NCBI RefSeq assembly: GCF_001039355.2
Contig: NW_019773925.1
Coordinates: 135,817-199,816 of the forward strand
Reading direction: 5' to 3'
DNA length: 64,000 nt
Source of the DNA: Lingula anatina
Taxonomy: Eukaryota; Brachiopoda; Lingulata; Lingulida; Lingulidae
The notes under the pieces are model-generated. The model ran no database searches. It had not been told where the DNA came from and saw nothing but the letters and a program-made list of their open reading frames with translations. The position numbers were made by a program, and so were the translations under genes. This document shows, one piece after another, positions 12,294-23,553 of this stretch (its first letter is position 1; the number at the start of each line of letters is the position of its first letter).

Positions 12294-12846
12294 TCAGTCT
12301 AGTCTATATAGATAAGGCAATAGTACAGTCAGTATTGCTGGGGTTATCCTTGGAATACAGCACCCAGGGAACGGGTTAAATGAACCCTGGGGTATTGAAA
12401 AGACGGGGTTTATTTTATCATTTTGTTTTCTAGTTTGTTGCAGCAAAGTGAACATTTCACAGAATAAAATCCTCTCAATATTTTTTTTTTCTGAGGAGTC
12501 TCTGCAGTCTTCTTGGGCTGTCAGTTGGGATATTTCCCCCGATGAGGCAGATGTCTGGATGGATTCAGTCAAGTTTAAATTTTCATTGAAGACTTCACCA
12601 GGTAACTTGGCAGGTGCTCTTGAACCCTGATCCTCTGCCAAGTGCTGGGGTGAGATGGTTCAAGTGGTGAATGGCATGCTCCCAGCTTGTGGCGGGGTAA
12701 AGTTGGTCAGGGTTATTCCTCCACCATGGGTGACATTCAAGACCAATTCAGATGCAGCCCAGGTTGGAACAAAATTGGGTCTGAAGTCCATTTCTGAACG
12801 ACCAGATAATCTTTTAGTGATTTTAGTTATGACAGTTTCAGTCTAC
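12294..12846 (-). pseudogene. Unrecognised antisense open stretch interrupted by one TGA
   Basis: On the minus strand one frame runs from just after a TAG near 12846 down to 12294 with a single TGA at about 12667. The upstream half includes MDFRPNFVPTWAASELVLNV and reads on to GSMPFTT; the downstream half reads TISPQHLAEDQGSRAPAKLP and continues as a Ser/Glu-rich segment. The composition is protein-like rather than AT-driven, but I recognise no family. It lies inside the probable 3' UTR of NuMA. It could be a decayed retrocopy, a UTR or exon of a minus-strand transcript, or chance. Confidence 0.2.
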
Positions 12847-14684
12847 TGGTTGCAATGGAAAATCTCTCTGTAGACCAAACCCTACATGTGTATACTATGC
12901 TGTGACTTAGACAGTTAAGCCTGAGGTAAAATTAAGTTGTTTTTATCTGATGAAGCATCAAAAAAGTCTGATGTCTAAGTGTGGTAGAACTCACCTATAC
13001 ACTCACTGTAGGTGATATTGTAGTACACAAGTGTCTGAGGGGGATTTTATCTGCTAACACGATCCAAGAATGTAAGGGTATAGAGAATGCATTTCAGAGG
13101 TGGCATTAGCTTTGATTTAGTTTCAAGATTTAGGCTCTTGTGTCAGGGTTTGCACTTGTAATTTGTCGGTGTTTATGATTGCTGTGCAGAACACTGATTG
13201 GAAGTGGGTTTAGTACATGTGAATAACACGGTGCTATTTATATGCAAAGTTGCTCTCTAAATTTCCTTAAGGGAGGTAGTTCCATTAGTTGCTGTCACTG
13301 TTCTGTTTCCGATAATGTTTAATCACATTTTCCAAACTTAGTTTTTAAACATCCTGTCAAAAGCAGAATTATTCTTGAAAATGGATTCTTGTTGTTTGTA
13401 ATTCCTTCATATTTAAGGTATCTATAATCATTATTATGTGTGGGATGATTTCATTTTTGCCACAATATCAGTCAATTAATTGAGTTCCTCAGCTTTGTCA
13501 TCATAGTTTTATATTATTATTATTATTTTTTTTTATTTTACTCACCTGACTTAACCCAACAATACATTTTATTGTATAAATATAACTTCAATAATTATAT
13601 ATATGGACCTTGATGCTGTACAGAGAAGAAATACTAATGAGTTTGTCTTCATGTGCTAGTTGAAATACATGTGTTATGCTGAAATTGGATTAAATGTCCA
13701 TTTTTGTTGAATATCAGAATTAAATCCTTTGCCCTGTTCAGCAATGAATTAAGAAAAATTGTTTATTGATGAAGATAGACGACTGCTCACCTTCCCTGTT
13801 ATTTTTCTTTGTGGTAGATGAGCAATGAGGAGAAAACTAGGAATACTAGTAGTAAGCTCCTGACAGCTTGTGTACAGGGTGGAATTGCCGGTTCTTGCAG
13901 TTTGGGAATTGAGACACTGGAGTGTTTTGGCAAGGTGTATCTATCAATTAACTCTAGACATGTAAACCAGAGAGAGAACTTTGTATAGGTCGGTTAGGCC
14001 TCACACGGAGAAGGCTAACTTTTTAGAAGGAGTAATCCATTTTGTTGAGTAATCATACGAGTGGTGGAGCTCACATTGTGAAGAGTATCTAGAACCAGTA
14101 ATATAATGTAATATTTGGTGCTTTTTTTATGCAGAAGGTTCACTTTTTACAGGGCACCTGCTGTCAGCCCATACTTTTTAAAATATAAAAATTACTTAAT
14201 ACAATTGCCGACATTTCATAGAGTGACACTACATATACTGAAATATATATTTAGAGGGCAATACATAATTGCATGTATGTAATGGACAATGTATTTGATG
14301 TGTAATTGGGTTGTTATTTAAAATTCTTTGCTATTTATATTTTTAAAATGACATACAGTTCAAGGTCATAAATAATTATGCTGATTAATTCTTGGTCAAA
14401 CTTTTATATGAAGTTTTTACCCAACTCAGACTTTTTTAAATGCGTGTTTCAGTCTCATTTGAATATATTATATTATTTATATATATTATTATTAAGCTAG
14501 TTTTTTATTTTATTAATAAGTCTGTCAAAACTAGGAATAGACTTGTCTGGTTAAATATGATTTAGATTTGCATGAAGTAGATTGTTAGCCCATGATTATC
14601 ATTTTATTGTACAACACCTGTGCAGTGTATATAATATAACTGCAGTTCTGTTCATATTAATTTTTGTTAATAGAGATGGAGCTT

Positions 14685-14690
14685 AATAAA
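14685..14690 (+). terminator. Candidate polyadenylation signal AATAAA for NuMA
   Basis: Canonical AATAAA in gcttAATAAAgaattaag. It follows a long AT-rich stretch without coding signs. Assigning it to NuMA depends on the terminal exon at 11879. Confidence 0.45.
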
Positions 14691-14777
14691 GAATTAAGTG
14701 TAACTTGACTGGTGTGAAATTATCAAATATATTTGAACAGAATTGCCAAGTAGGCCACCTTTTTGTTGAAATCCTAT

Positions 14778-14801
14778 TGACGTCATAATACTCTATAAAT
14801 A
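14778..14801 (+). promoter_or_regulatory. CRE plus TATA box, candidate promoter
   Basis: A perfect palindromic CREB/ATF site, TGACGTCA (14778..14785), is followed eight bases later by TATAAATA (14794..14801). This is the spacing of a core promoter with an adjacent CRE. Transcription would begin near 14825-14830. No convincing coding exon follows; the first possible donor downstream is weak. It sits about 90 bases past the presumed NuMA poly(A) signal. Confidence 0.35.
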
Positions 14802-15414
14802 AGCCTCTGAAGCCTTCAACGAGGTCCATGACAAGTTGGGATTTGTATTATCAAGGAATTAGATGCTCCGATCCGAGGTATTATAAGCAGATTTGTGTTC
14901 CAATATGACCCAGCAATAAATCCTCTTATATCGGTATAAGTAAATCTGAATAACATAAGTGATAAATGATATATTAGTGACAATTTATGAAAATTCTGAA
15001 TTGCGATGAAATGGTTTTCAGGACAAGGGTTGGTCAGTTACTGGTATTCTCAAACTTTGGACAATTTCTTCAAGATGGCCACCAGCTTGCACCCTTAGCA
15101 TCAATCACGTTACCAGATATTATAATTTTGAATCCTGCACATAGGTTAACAATATTGTCTGCAAACATCCTGTTCTCAGGGTACCATTTGATTACTTTTT
15201 CTGGAATGTGGAACACGTACAGAAGTGCCCTTCCTTTTGTTGTTCTTTTTTCACACTTTTGGAAAACGCCAAGAAGGTATGATGTGTCATTGACATGTGA
15301 TATTTACTGGTGATAACCAAAATTGAATAAATGGTAATGAATGTCTGGACATTTATTGTACCATCTACATACCCTTCTTTTTAGTCCCGACCCGTCTTGT
15401 CTGTTAATCAAGGA

Positions 15415-15662
15415 CACGTGAACGTGCACCTCGTCTATAAAATGACCCGCGTCTGGCTCTGCTTGTGTGTGCGACAACTCGAGAGAGTGAAGCAAAAACC
15501 AACTGTGCAAGAGACAAGCCAAGTGATGACATAGTCGAGAAAAATGCACAGAACGTGTCGGACACATCTGTGAATGTTTGGTGAAAAAGCAGTCTGTGGC
15601 CCCGGTAGAGGGCAGCAAAGGCCCGGGACCAGTATAATCTAGAACAAGAAAACTTCTCTTAG
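15415..15662 (+). promoter_or_regulatory. E-box, TATA box and putative non-coding first exon
   Basis: CACGTG (15415..15420) lies just upstream of TATAAAA (15436..15442). About 30 bases further a GC-richer block (~15466..15662) ends at a good splice donor, TTAG|gtgagt at 15663. The block has no long + strand frame, so it would be a 5' UTR exon or the start of a non-coding RNA. Its downstream partner is unknown; the GPCR at 25987 on the same strand has acceptor-like sequence at 25164 and is one possible target. Confidence 0.35.
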
Positions 15663-16109
15663 GTGAGTTAAAGAAAGGGTCAGTTAAACGTATATAGATA
15701 TTTACTTCCTGTGTTGGATTTATTTATAATTGGTAATCAAAACTATATTTTTAAAATTTAGTGAGATTTATAGTTTGATTTGGTATTCTAGATTTTTTGT
15801 AAAGGACATGAAAATTTTCATGGAATGTGCCATGAATGAAATATTATTATTATTATCCCTGTTCTACCTCGTTATGTCTAATCACAGTAGTGAAGAGAAT
15901 AACGGGATGTTGGGGCATGCTCTCCACTATCAAGATTCACAAGGACTGTCCTGACTTGATCTCAATCCACTTAAATAACCTTGAATATCGTTTACACGGC
16001 TACATGTCTAAAGCGAAGTTGGCCATATTATCTGCAAGTCAGAACAAAGGAGATCTGACAATTTGCGTGAGCGTGGTATTGTACACGACAAGAGAGCTCG
16101 TTGTTGTTA

Positions 16110-16760
16110 CGCCCTTTCAGGCTTACCCAACTACCAGACTCGGCACATAAGAATCCTGAATTAACCGGTATATCGGACCACACTACCCGTTTTCAAGGTG
16201 TGTGTCAGATCGCATTTCGGAGTATCAGTCAGAACAACGACAGGATGATCCCACGCTCGGCTGTCACCTTGATTGGATAGTAAAAGATTGTCGTAAAATC
16301 GCTATATTATTTTAAAACCAGATGCATAAAACTGAAAACCACCTAGAACAACCTTAGACTGACACATTAATCTAATACAATGCAAAAAAAAAAAAAAAAC
16401 TATCAAAAGTGGTTAAACCATTCAAACCGAATGTCGTAAAGTCCCCATATATCTCCATAGAGACAATGAAATAGAGTACTCTAAAGTAAGAGTACAGTCC
16501 AAGGTTGTTCTAGGTGGCTTTCAAATGTATGCACCCGGTTTTAAAATCATATAGCGATTTTACGACAATCGTTTACTATCCAATCAAGGTGACAGCCGAG
16601 CGTGGATGAGCCCGCGGTCGTCCTACTTAATTTGTTCTGGGGTATGATACTCCGAAATGAGATCTGACACGCACCTTGAAAAGGGGTAGTGTGGTCAGAT
16701 ATACCGGTTAATTCAGGATCCTTAGGTGCCGAGTCTGGTAGTTGGGTAGGCCTGCCTTTT
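16110..16760. mobile_element. Large inverted repeat (fold-back element), arms of about 240 bp
   Basis: The left arm (about 16112..16361) and right arm (about 16497..16757) are reverse complements with scattered mismatches, for example cggctgtcaccttgattgga against its complement and acctagaacaacctt against aaggttgttctaggt. The spacer is about 135 bp and carries an A-run (16383..16400). No transposase frame is present. The form is that of a non-autonomous fold-back or long-TIR element. A transcript through it would make a long hairpin. Confidence 0.75.
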
Positions 16761-16999
16761 GTGATAAAACAACCCCACATTATCAGTGTTACTATTTTTG
16801 TAACCTTGCTGTCATATTCTGTTATATTCTATATTATTCTGACGAGCGGTAGGGAGGAAAGATTGAAGAAGTTGAATTGAATTGCAGAAATCTAGACAGG
16901 AATCATTGTATGTGTGTGTGTATATTCCGATCACTTTGTCTGTCCATGTCGTGGCCGGTGTGACGTGACAGAAAATCCCCAATGATAGAGAGGCAGGTG

Positions 17000-18090
17000 C
17001 CAATTAATTTGCAGAGGTAGGCCTCGCCCTAGATTTTGACCCACTTACGTCTGGCTAACCCTAAACCATATAATATTAAACGGAGGGTGGAATCGCTGTC
17101 ACACGGACCCTCAGCTTCGTCACACCGGTTCCGTCGATGTCGCCTTTCGAAACATCAATCCCTACAGCTGCCAGGTCGTGTTTTCGTTTAATTTAAATTC
17201 AATGACAGAGCAGATTTGTTTAAATTTGCTTAAAGAAGATTCCTCGCAAAAAATTGGCATGATAGGAATATTTTATGTAAGTAATAAGTATCAAAACCAT
17301 ATTTTGGTTTTACTTCAAATTTCCTGACTTTGTATATATATAAAGCAGGCTCCTTTCAAAAATCAGCATCATCAGAGTAATATCCTAAAAGTTTTTGGTT
17401 GTAATACTTATTTATTAACTTATCAATTTATTACTTTTTTTGTAAATATTTTTTTGCTGTTTGCTGCCTCTTTATTTGCAAGATGTGCTGTTTAGTTTAT
17501 ATTTGAAGTTGATCTCGTCAGCTGAATAACAACAATTGAATCAAAATGGTGTCATGAACTTTCCACTGCAGACCCAATTAGTATAAAGCAACATCAGTTA
17601 CTTTTTTGTACGCTTTTCCATTCGCCCAAAAACAATTCAAGCTATTTTGAACAAGCCATTGCCCTTTAGCGTCCTTTACGAGCCTTCTTGTGTGATCTCC
17701 AGTCATGACTTTTGTGATAATTTAAGAATCCATATGTTTAAACCGCAACACCTTTAAGGGTGCAGTTCCAGTCGTGTTTAGACAAACAAGAAATAAAATT
17801 ATAAAAATACAAAAAAGAACACCTATCCATAAAATGTGGACATGTCACACAGATAAGTTAATTATATGGTGCTGGAAAAGACGATTTCGTTTTCCTTTTG
17901 CAAAGCGTTGAAGATGTTTTTGGCACATATTATCTCAGATCATCGGTTATCATTCATAAGAACACGATTTTTTTGCGTATTAAACTAATAAAAAAGTAGG
18001 GTAGTTATAGGTTAGGCCTTGACAAATTTTCAGATTATCACGGCTTTCAACGAACGTCAGCAGTAATTAAGATTGACGTTGCTTCATATC
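17000..18090. other. Non-coding intergenic stretch
   Basis: Nothing convincing is seen; AT-rich with short frames only. Confidence 0.5.
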
Positions 18091-18094
18091 CTGG

Positions 18095-18275
18095 CTTCTG
18101 ATTGGACACACGCAACGTGGTATTTGATTGGCTGTGATAGAACCGTCCTTAATCCTTACGCCTTTGAGTCTCAGAACGGCAACAAAGTTACCTGGAGCCG
18201 AGTCTGAGAAGGGATTCTTATATGGCATATCTTGTCTGAAAAGTGGAATTTTCCAATTAGATGGCTGCGGGCAGG
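18095..18275 (+). promoter_or_regulatory. CCAAT-box promoter with short first coding exon candidate
   Basis: Two ATTGG motifs (inverted CCAAT) about 28 bases apart lie near 18100..18133 in GC-richer DNA. Downstream, ttagATGGCTGCGGGCAG (ATG at 18261) ends in a consensus donor, CAG|gtacgt. A leading Met-Ala-Ala-Gly with an immediate donor, and a YY1-like ATGGCTGC, is typical of housekeeping first exons. No matching second exon was identified, so the call rests on these signals alone. Confidence 0.3.
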
Positions 18276-19401
18276 TACGTCCTATTTTGTAAATGAGTGG
18301 TTTGTACGGTATTAAGGTCTTTATGTTAATCGAGCTCAGTACCAAAAACTTGAAATGTGAATGTTTTGGCTATGATAACTGTTATTGGAAGAAAGGATGT
18401 CTTATGAAAAGTTAGAAATACACTATCGTTACTACACTCAACCCACTACACTCTAAACACTTGTTTTTATGCCTCAATATACAGTGATTTCATCTATGAA
18501 TGCAAATTTCTTGGTTTGCTGGTAAACGCTGTAGGCTAATAAACTTAAAAGCCATCTCAGTGTCAGTTTTATGGCATTCTCAGATTATAGGTTTCAATCA
18601 ATAAAAAGCAGAAAACATCCCAAATGATATTTTCAGTGCAACCGCATCGTATTGACTTGTGCTCTCTGGCACACACTGTTATCTTTTACTCACATGGTTT
18701 CGCTATCAACATTTGAGTAATTGGTACTTGACTGAAAAATCGTAATCGTATTTACCCGTATGTTTTGCCTCAAGTAAATGGCAGACAGTGTTATCATGGA
18801 GTGAAATTGAAAATAAAAGGCTCTTAAGATCGACTCTCAAACGTCAGTCTCACATATGAAGGTCTTCTCTGCGCTTCCGGACTGACTTAATATTTCACAT
18901 TATGTTTGTTATTAGAATTTCATGTGCAAAGAACCTTAGAATTCGTCCATGGATAATAGTTTTGTTACAAACAAATCTGTTTTCATCTTGCACTTGTCGG
19001 GGGAACGGTTTCAATCAATATAATATAAATGTGATAACAAGCAAGATGGACCATCAGGCTTTGGTCACCCTCGAGGAGTGTGTTCGGTACTGAGTTCAAC
19101 TCATTTATCCGATTGACAACTTCTTCCTACAGATCCTAGCTTCCAGTCTAAATATGCAAGAGGAAAAATTCGTGCAACTGAAAGCAAAATATTTTGTCCA
19201 ATTGTTACGCTTCATTAAGTTTCACCCAAACTGACATTGCTGCGTTGACGTTCCATATTGACACATGATGAGTCCGTTACATATCACTGTACAGTCAGAG
19301 GCAGACTCTGCTTCAACCAAGAATCTTTGGAACATCTTTGAAGTCATCAAACACCATGCCTTCAAAATAGTTACAGCATGTTGAAGAAACAGATGCTTGT
19401 G

Positions 19402-19427
19402 ACGCGCGCGCACGTGCACGCGCGCGA
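19402..19427. repeat. Alternating CG/CA/TG tract (Z-DNA-prone)
   Basis: A 26-base strictly alternating purine-pyrimidine run centred on CACGTG, followed by a short (GA) run. Striking in an AT-rich region. Confidence 0.7.
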
Positions 19428-19480
19428 GAGAGATCTGACTTGAAAAAAATGTGTCCTTAAAACCATCCACTAGCATTTAA

Positions 19481-19622
19481 CGGGATTTCTTTAATTCTGT
19501 CTCATGATATTGGCGTGTGTGTACAGGATTTGGCTTGTTATTTTATGGTCAGCTGTGTGCTTTATAACACAATGATAGGACCTAGTCCAAATATAAAATG
19601 ACAGAATTAAAGGAAAATACCA
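19481..19622. mobile_element. Short inverted repeat, possible MITE
   Basis: GGGATTTCTTTAATTCTGTC (from 19481) is mirrored by GACAGAATTAAAGGAAAATA ending near 19622. The central 13-bp core is exact. The unit is about 140 bp and non-coding. Confidence 0.35.
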
Positions 19623-19639
19623 CCATTTTGGAGTTTTGA

Positions 19640-20690
19640 CATGCACTGAAGATTTCCCCATTTTGGGCAAATTACTTGTACTCTTTGATATCTAATAATT
19701 ATCGTTTAGCAGCTTCAGGATGTGTGCCAAACATCATAATATATAATTAACGTAAATAACATTAAGGTTATTGTTACCTTTTATTATCATCCAAATACCT
19801 AAAATGAGTTTTTTCTTGCATCTGATTATTCAATAATGCATCTAGCTTTGTGGTGATTTAAAACAATGAAAAACCCTCGAAAACATTAAATACTGGGCGT
19901 TATTATTTTTGCAATGTGTAAGTATAGGCAACTCAAAGCTTTAATCGTCAATTAAACACCTTTCTATTTTGATGTGAGATAGCAAACGGTATGGGGCGTA
20001 ACTTCATCCCTGAATGAGATTTTATCACGAAAATTGGCAGAGTTGACCACGAACGGCTAAGCTACAGTCCCGTGCTGTTGTTTTGCTTTAAATGTTTTTG
20101 TTCTGTAGTTATGAGCCCCCTAAATACAGATTTTCATTAAACAAAGGCATTGTGTTGCTTTATCAACAATAAAATCTGAACTTTTAAGAAAAATCGCTGG
20201 CAGGGTTTTGGAGTACTAAATGGTGTCATTAAATCGGCGTTAAACGGTGATCGTGGGTGCTCAGGTAAAAGAGAAATTTGAGAAACTGATTTTCAGTTCT
20301 TACCCCAAAATCGCAATTATGATGTCACCCGTAAGATGAAATATGTGTAAATGTTAATTAATTTAGTCGCTGAACACTGAAGATTTATTTATACTCAGAA
20401 GAATGTATGTAAGGCAGTAAATATTTAATAAGGAGTTTTGGGCGAAGGGCGACAATATCCTAAAGCTGAAAGCAATTTAGCGAGAAACCCCTCGGAGATA
20501 GATCGTTCCTGTTAGATCGATCTGGGTATGGGAACCCAGTCTAAAAAGCTGCCTTAATTATCCTGGCATTAACAGTCGTGAGTCTTCACTCGTGTATCTC
20601 AGTTCACCTGCGGTTTTGGTGTCAGCAAGATTTTAAGGTGCTGAATAAAAGAATTATACGTGTTATTTATTTTTGCCTCACTAAATACAT
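19640..20690. other. Non-coding intergenic stretch
   Basis: No frame over 60 codons on either strand and no clear signal. Its even, mixed composition could be old transposon-derived DNA, but no terminal structure could be matched. Confidence 0.4.
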
Positions 20691-20691
20691 G

Positions 20692-20742
<51 letters not shown>

Positions 20743-20750
20743 AAATAAAA
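20692..20750. repeat. (AAAT)n microsatellite
   Basis: About a dozen perfect tetranucleotide units ending in an A-rich tail. Confidence 0.9.
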
Positions 20751-21234
20751 AGTCGCATGCCAAATTAATGATCTCCATTTTTAATACCGTTAGTTGCAGT
20801 TTCCTGGATGACGGCCCAGCTTTTATCTATTTGATGAGTAAATATACTAATGGGGATAGAAGAACGTTACATAGCATATCCATAGTCAAGACTGTGTGTG
20901 GTGGTAGGAGTCTCACGGAAGGTGAAAAAATGACCCCACCCTTTAAAGTTTCCTGATAGAGGTCAAAACATATATTCGGGAAAAAAATGAGACCAAGAAC
21001 GGACTGCAAATATACAGAAGAATGCTTCTAAATGAACTTCTCTCAGAGAATTCAGGTGAAAATCCTTCGCTTAAGATGGTGAAATATATAAAATGCTACA
21101 CCACGAAAGAATAAAAAGCCAGTCGGCATTTAATTATGATGAACAGATTTTGAATCATTAATAAAAAAGGGGAAACAAAATATCATATCCTCGGTTCTCT
21201 TTTCTCCGATGTAATTATATAAAAGGGAGCCTAG

Positions 21235-21501
21235 TCATACCCGGTTTAATACGTTTTTTTTCTGGTCGTAACGTGTTTCTACAGTTTCCAGTGCTCGTTT
21301 TTCAAGAAAAATGTCTGCAAGTTCTCGCAAGGAATCGAATACCCTTCTATTCACTGCTATTATTCTTGGAAAGTAAATATCTGGGTCACAAAGCCCACTG
21401 AAGCATATTCTCTTGACAGAAACTTGTTCTCGGGAGATCTTTCGAGAGTGCTTGCCTGATAGTTTCTCGTAGTACTTTTCGCTAGGAAAGAAAAATCGCA
21501 A
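21235..21501 (-). pseudogene. Unrecognised minus-strand open frame of 88 codons
   Basis: The frame is varied in composition (SREQVSVKRICFSGLCDPDI, later ELADIFLEKRALETVETRYD) and unlike the AT-driven shadows around it. On the minus strand it is preceded by a pyrimidine-rich acceptor-like tttctttcctag near 21480, so it may be an exon or a decayed piece of one. No family was recognised and no partner exon found. Confidence 0.2.
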
Positions 21502-21536
21502 GAAAACTCACCTTTCATAATAGGTGAGTTTCTTGC
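21498..21536. repeat. Near-perfect hairpin
   Basis: GCAAGAAAACTCACCT (21498..21513) pairs with AGGTGAGTTTCTTGC (21522..21536), with one bulged base and an 8-base loop. The right arm contains a GGTGAGT splice-donor consensus. No function can be assigned. Confidence 0.6.
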
Positions 21537-22169
21537 TTCTTATGCTTTACTCATTGCAAAAAGTAGGCGGAAGAAGATAAATGTTATTTATTCAAAGAAA
21601 AAAATGCGATCAGAGCACTTATGCTGTTGTGGTGTTAGTTTTTAAAAATATGCCTTAATGAGTGAAAATAACTAAATCGTTTTCACGTGTGTCTTTTACA
21701 CATGTTTCATCGCTATGTTGCAATTTTCACATTCCTTAACAACTGCAGAGGTCGGAACGATTTCTAATTTATAGAAATGAACATCATTTCCCTATCTATT
21801 TCGCAATAAAGTTATGAAATAGCGCACGTGACGCAGTGTTTGACGCATAGAGAGCGTGCTGAAGACGTACTAAATACTTGCCTAGAAAAGAGTTTACTTG
21901 TTTACTTGCGCAGTGAAGATATCACTATATACAGATAATTGGTCAGTGATGACGCAGTGTATTGAAATAATAGATTGGTTGCTGTAATTTCCAGCGTGTG
22001 GTTTACTGCAGCGCGCAGTTGCCATGCTGTCTCATCTTTGACATTTTGTAAAATTTCCTTATTATATATCGACATCATCCCTTCAATGCACGCTCTTGGT
22101 AACAAGGCACCTGTAAAGGGACCGTTCCCAAATAATTTTGTCGACCTAGCCAATGCGTACTAACTCTAC

Positions 22170-22320
22170 TGGGACTCTCGCTGAATGCAATCAGATTAAC
22201 AGACTTACATGCCTCATCCTGGCGTCGAGTACAATGCAAAAATCTGGTGATTAAACAAATAAGTTGGAAAAAAGAAGAGTTTAAGTCGGTTGGTCTGATT
22301 GCATTAAGCGAGAGTTCCCC
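22170..22320. mobile_element. Short inverted-repeat (MITE-like) element
   Basis: The end ggactctcgctgaatgcaat (arm 22170..22204) is mirrored at 22286..22320 by attgcattaagcgagagttc. Arms are about 34 bp with a few mismatches, total length about 150 bp, no coding capacity. Confidence 0.6.
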
Positions 22321-23138
22321 GTGGTTCGAGTCGTTAATTTAGGCGTTCGAACTCAAAATTCTGAGGCTCGTGATCGCAAACGGCAAGTATCGTATTTGAG
22401 GCTTGTTTTATACCACATGAATTGACCTACGCAGGCATCATCCTATGCTTCTGAAATGAGCGCGTGGGCGCGCTTTTGATAACAAACCGTGTACTTTAAA
22501 TATGAAGTTTTTGCATCGGAAGGCTCACCACCAAAATGGAACTAAAATCAGGGCATTTAACAGCTCCGTACTTGAACAACATTTGCCGACAACATGTAAT
22601 GTAGGAGGAGGAGAGCGAAGATATGTATATAGATACACTGTGCATTTATCTGAAGTTTTTTGTCTTTGTCAAAATGTCAACGTCAAGTGTACTAGAATGT
22701 GTAGGCTCATCCATATCCTCATGGAGGGAAATTAAGGGTAACATGATAATGCCAGTAGTTCACACTGTCAGACCCACCAGATTTTTGTACCCCAGCAATT
22801 TTCTGACCTTGACAGGCACTTAACCAGCAATTTCAAAAAGGGGGGTCTTTTTCTGAAAATGTGGAGTTTTTTCCATGAATCCTTCGTGTACCTAGATAAA
22901 ATTTTATCCAGAGGGGACCACTTTCCAGCAAAAAATGGGGTTTTACTCCATGAAGATGCAGAGTGGCCACCATATTCACCGGACTTACCCCCAACTGCCT
23001 CTATTCTCTGGAGTACATACAAGAATTAGCAAAGGTTTATGTCAATCCCAGACTTATTAAACTTAATTGACTCCAGGATTCTATCGTCCTATTCGTCGAG
23101 AAACTCGCAACATCCCTCCCAGGCTATTTAAACGGATT

Positions 23139-23348
23139 AGGCGTTAACTAAAACTACACGCAGATCTTTTAGCACTAACGCCCATATTAACAACACACTC
23201 TCAAATTAACCAGCACACCGTACGGTTATTTAGCACCAACAATACGATACCTAGCACTAACATTCGTCCGCTCTGGTAGCGCTGTAGGTTTGGTGGATAA
23301 TATGGGTGTTGGTGCTAAAACATCTGGGGGTAGTGTTAGTAAAAGCCT
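23139..23348. mobile_element. Inverted-repeat element with repeated TAGCACYAAC motif
   Basis: The left arm (23141..23191) and right arm (23295..23348) are imperfect reverse complements, both containing a TTTTAGCAC-AAC-CCCATATTA core. The spacer has two further direct copies of TAGCACYAAC (about 23231 and 23253). Length about 210 bp, non-coding. Confidence 0.6.
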
Positions 23349-23553
23349 CCGGCCTCGGGAAAATTATATAACGTAGTCGCCCAATGTAGTTACGTGGCTG
23401 CTTCTTTGCGTAAATGCTGTTATTAACTTTGTTACTTAGAGTAATTATGTTTTTTGTGTAAAGTCAGATCTTACATCGCGTGACTTACGGTTATTAAATG
23501 ATATACTATAGAAGGCTCTTGGCAGAGTTCCGGGAGATTAGAGTTAAGACCAA

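Larger units (their letters stand above)
11912..14710 (+). other. NUMA1: Probable NuMA 3' UTR
   Basis: AT-rich sequence without a sustained + strand frame follows the candidate stop. The first well-placed polyadenylation hexamer in a suitable setting is AATAAA at 14685..14690, inside a T/A-rich stretch and about 90 bases before a CRE/TATA pair that may start another unit. A UTR of about 2.8 kb is long but usual for animal genes. The stretch 12294..12870 is odd because it keeps a nearly open frame on the minus strand. Confidence 0.45.

Noticed and set aside
15304-15618. 104-codon minus-strand His/Leu/Ser/Cys-rich frame
   Set aside because: Overlaps the promoter-like block, has no family resemblance and no splice logic.
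22318-22335. tRNA T-loop-like ggttcgagtc
   Set aside because: No acceptor, D or anticodon stems can be formed around it; it adjoins an inverted-repeat element.
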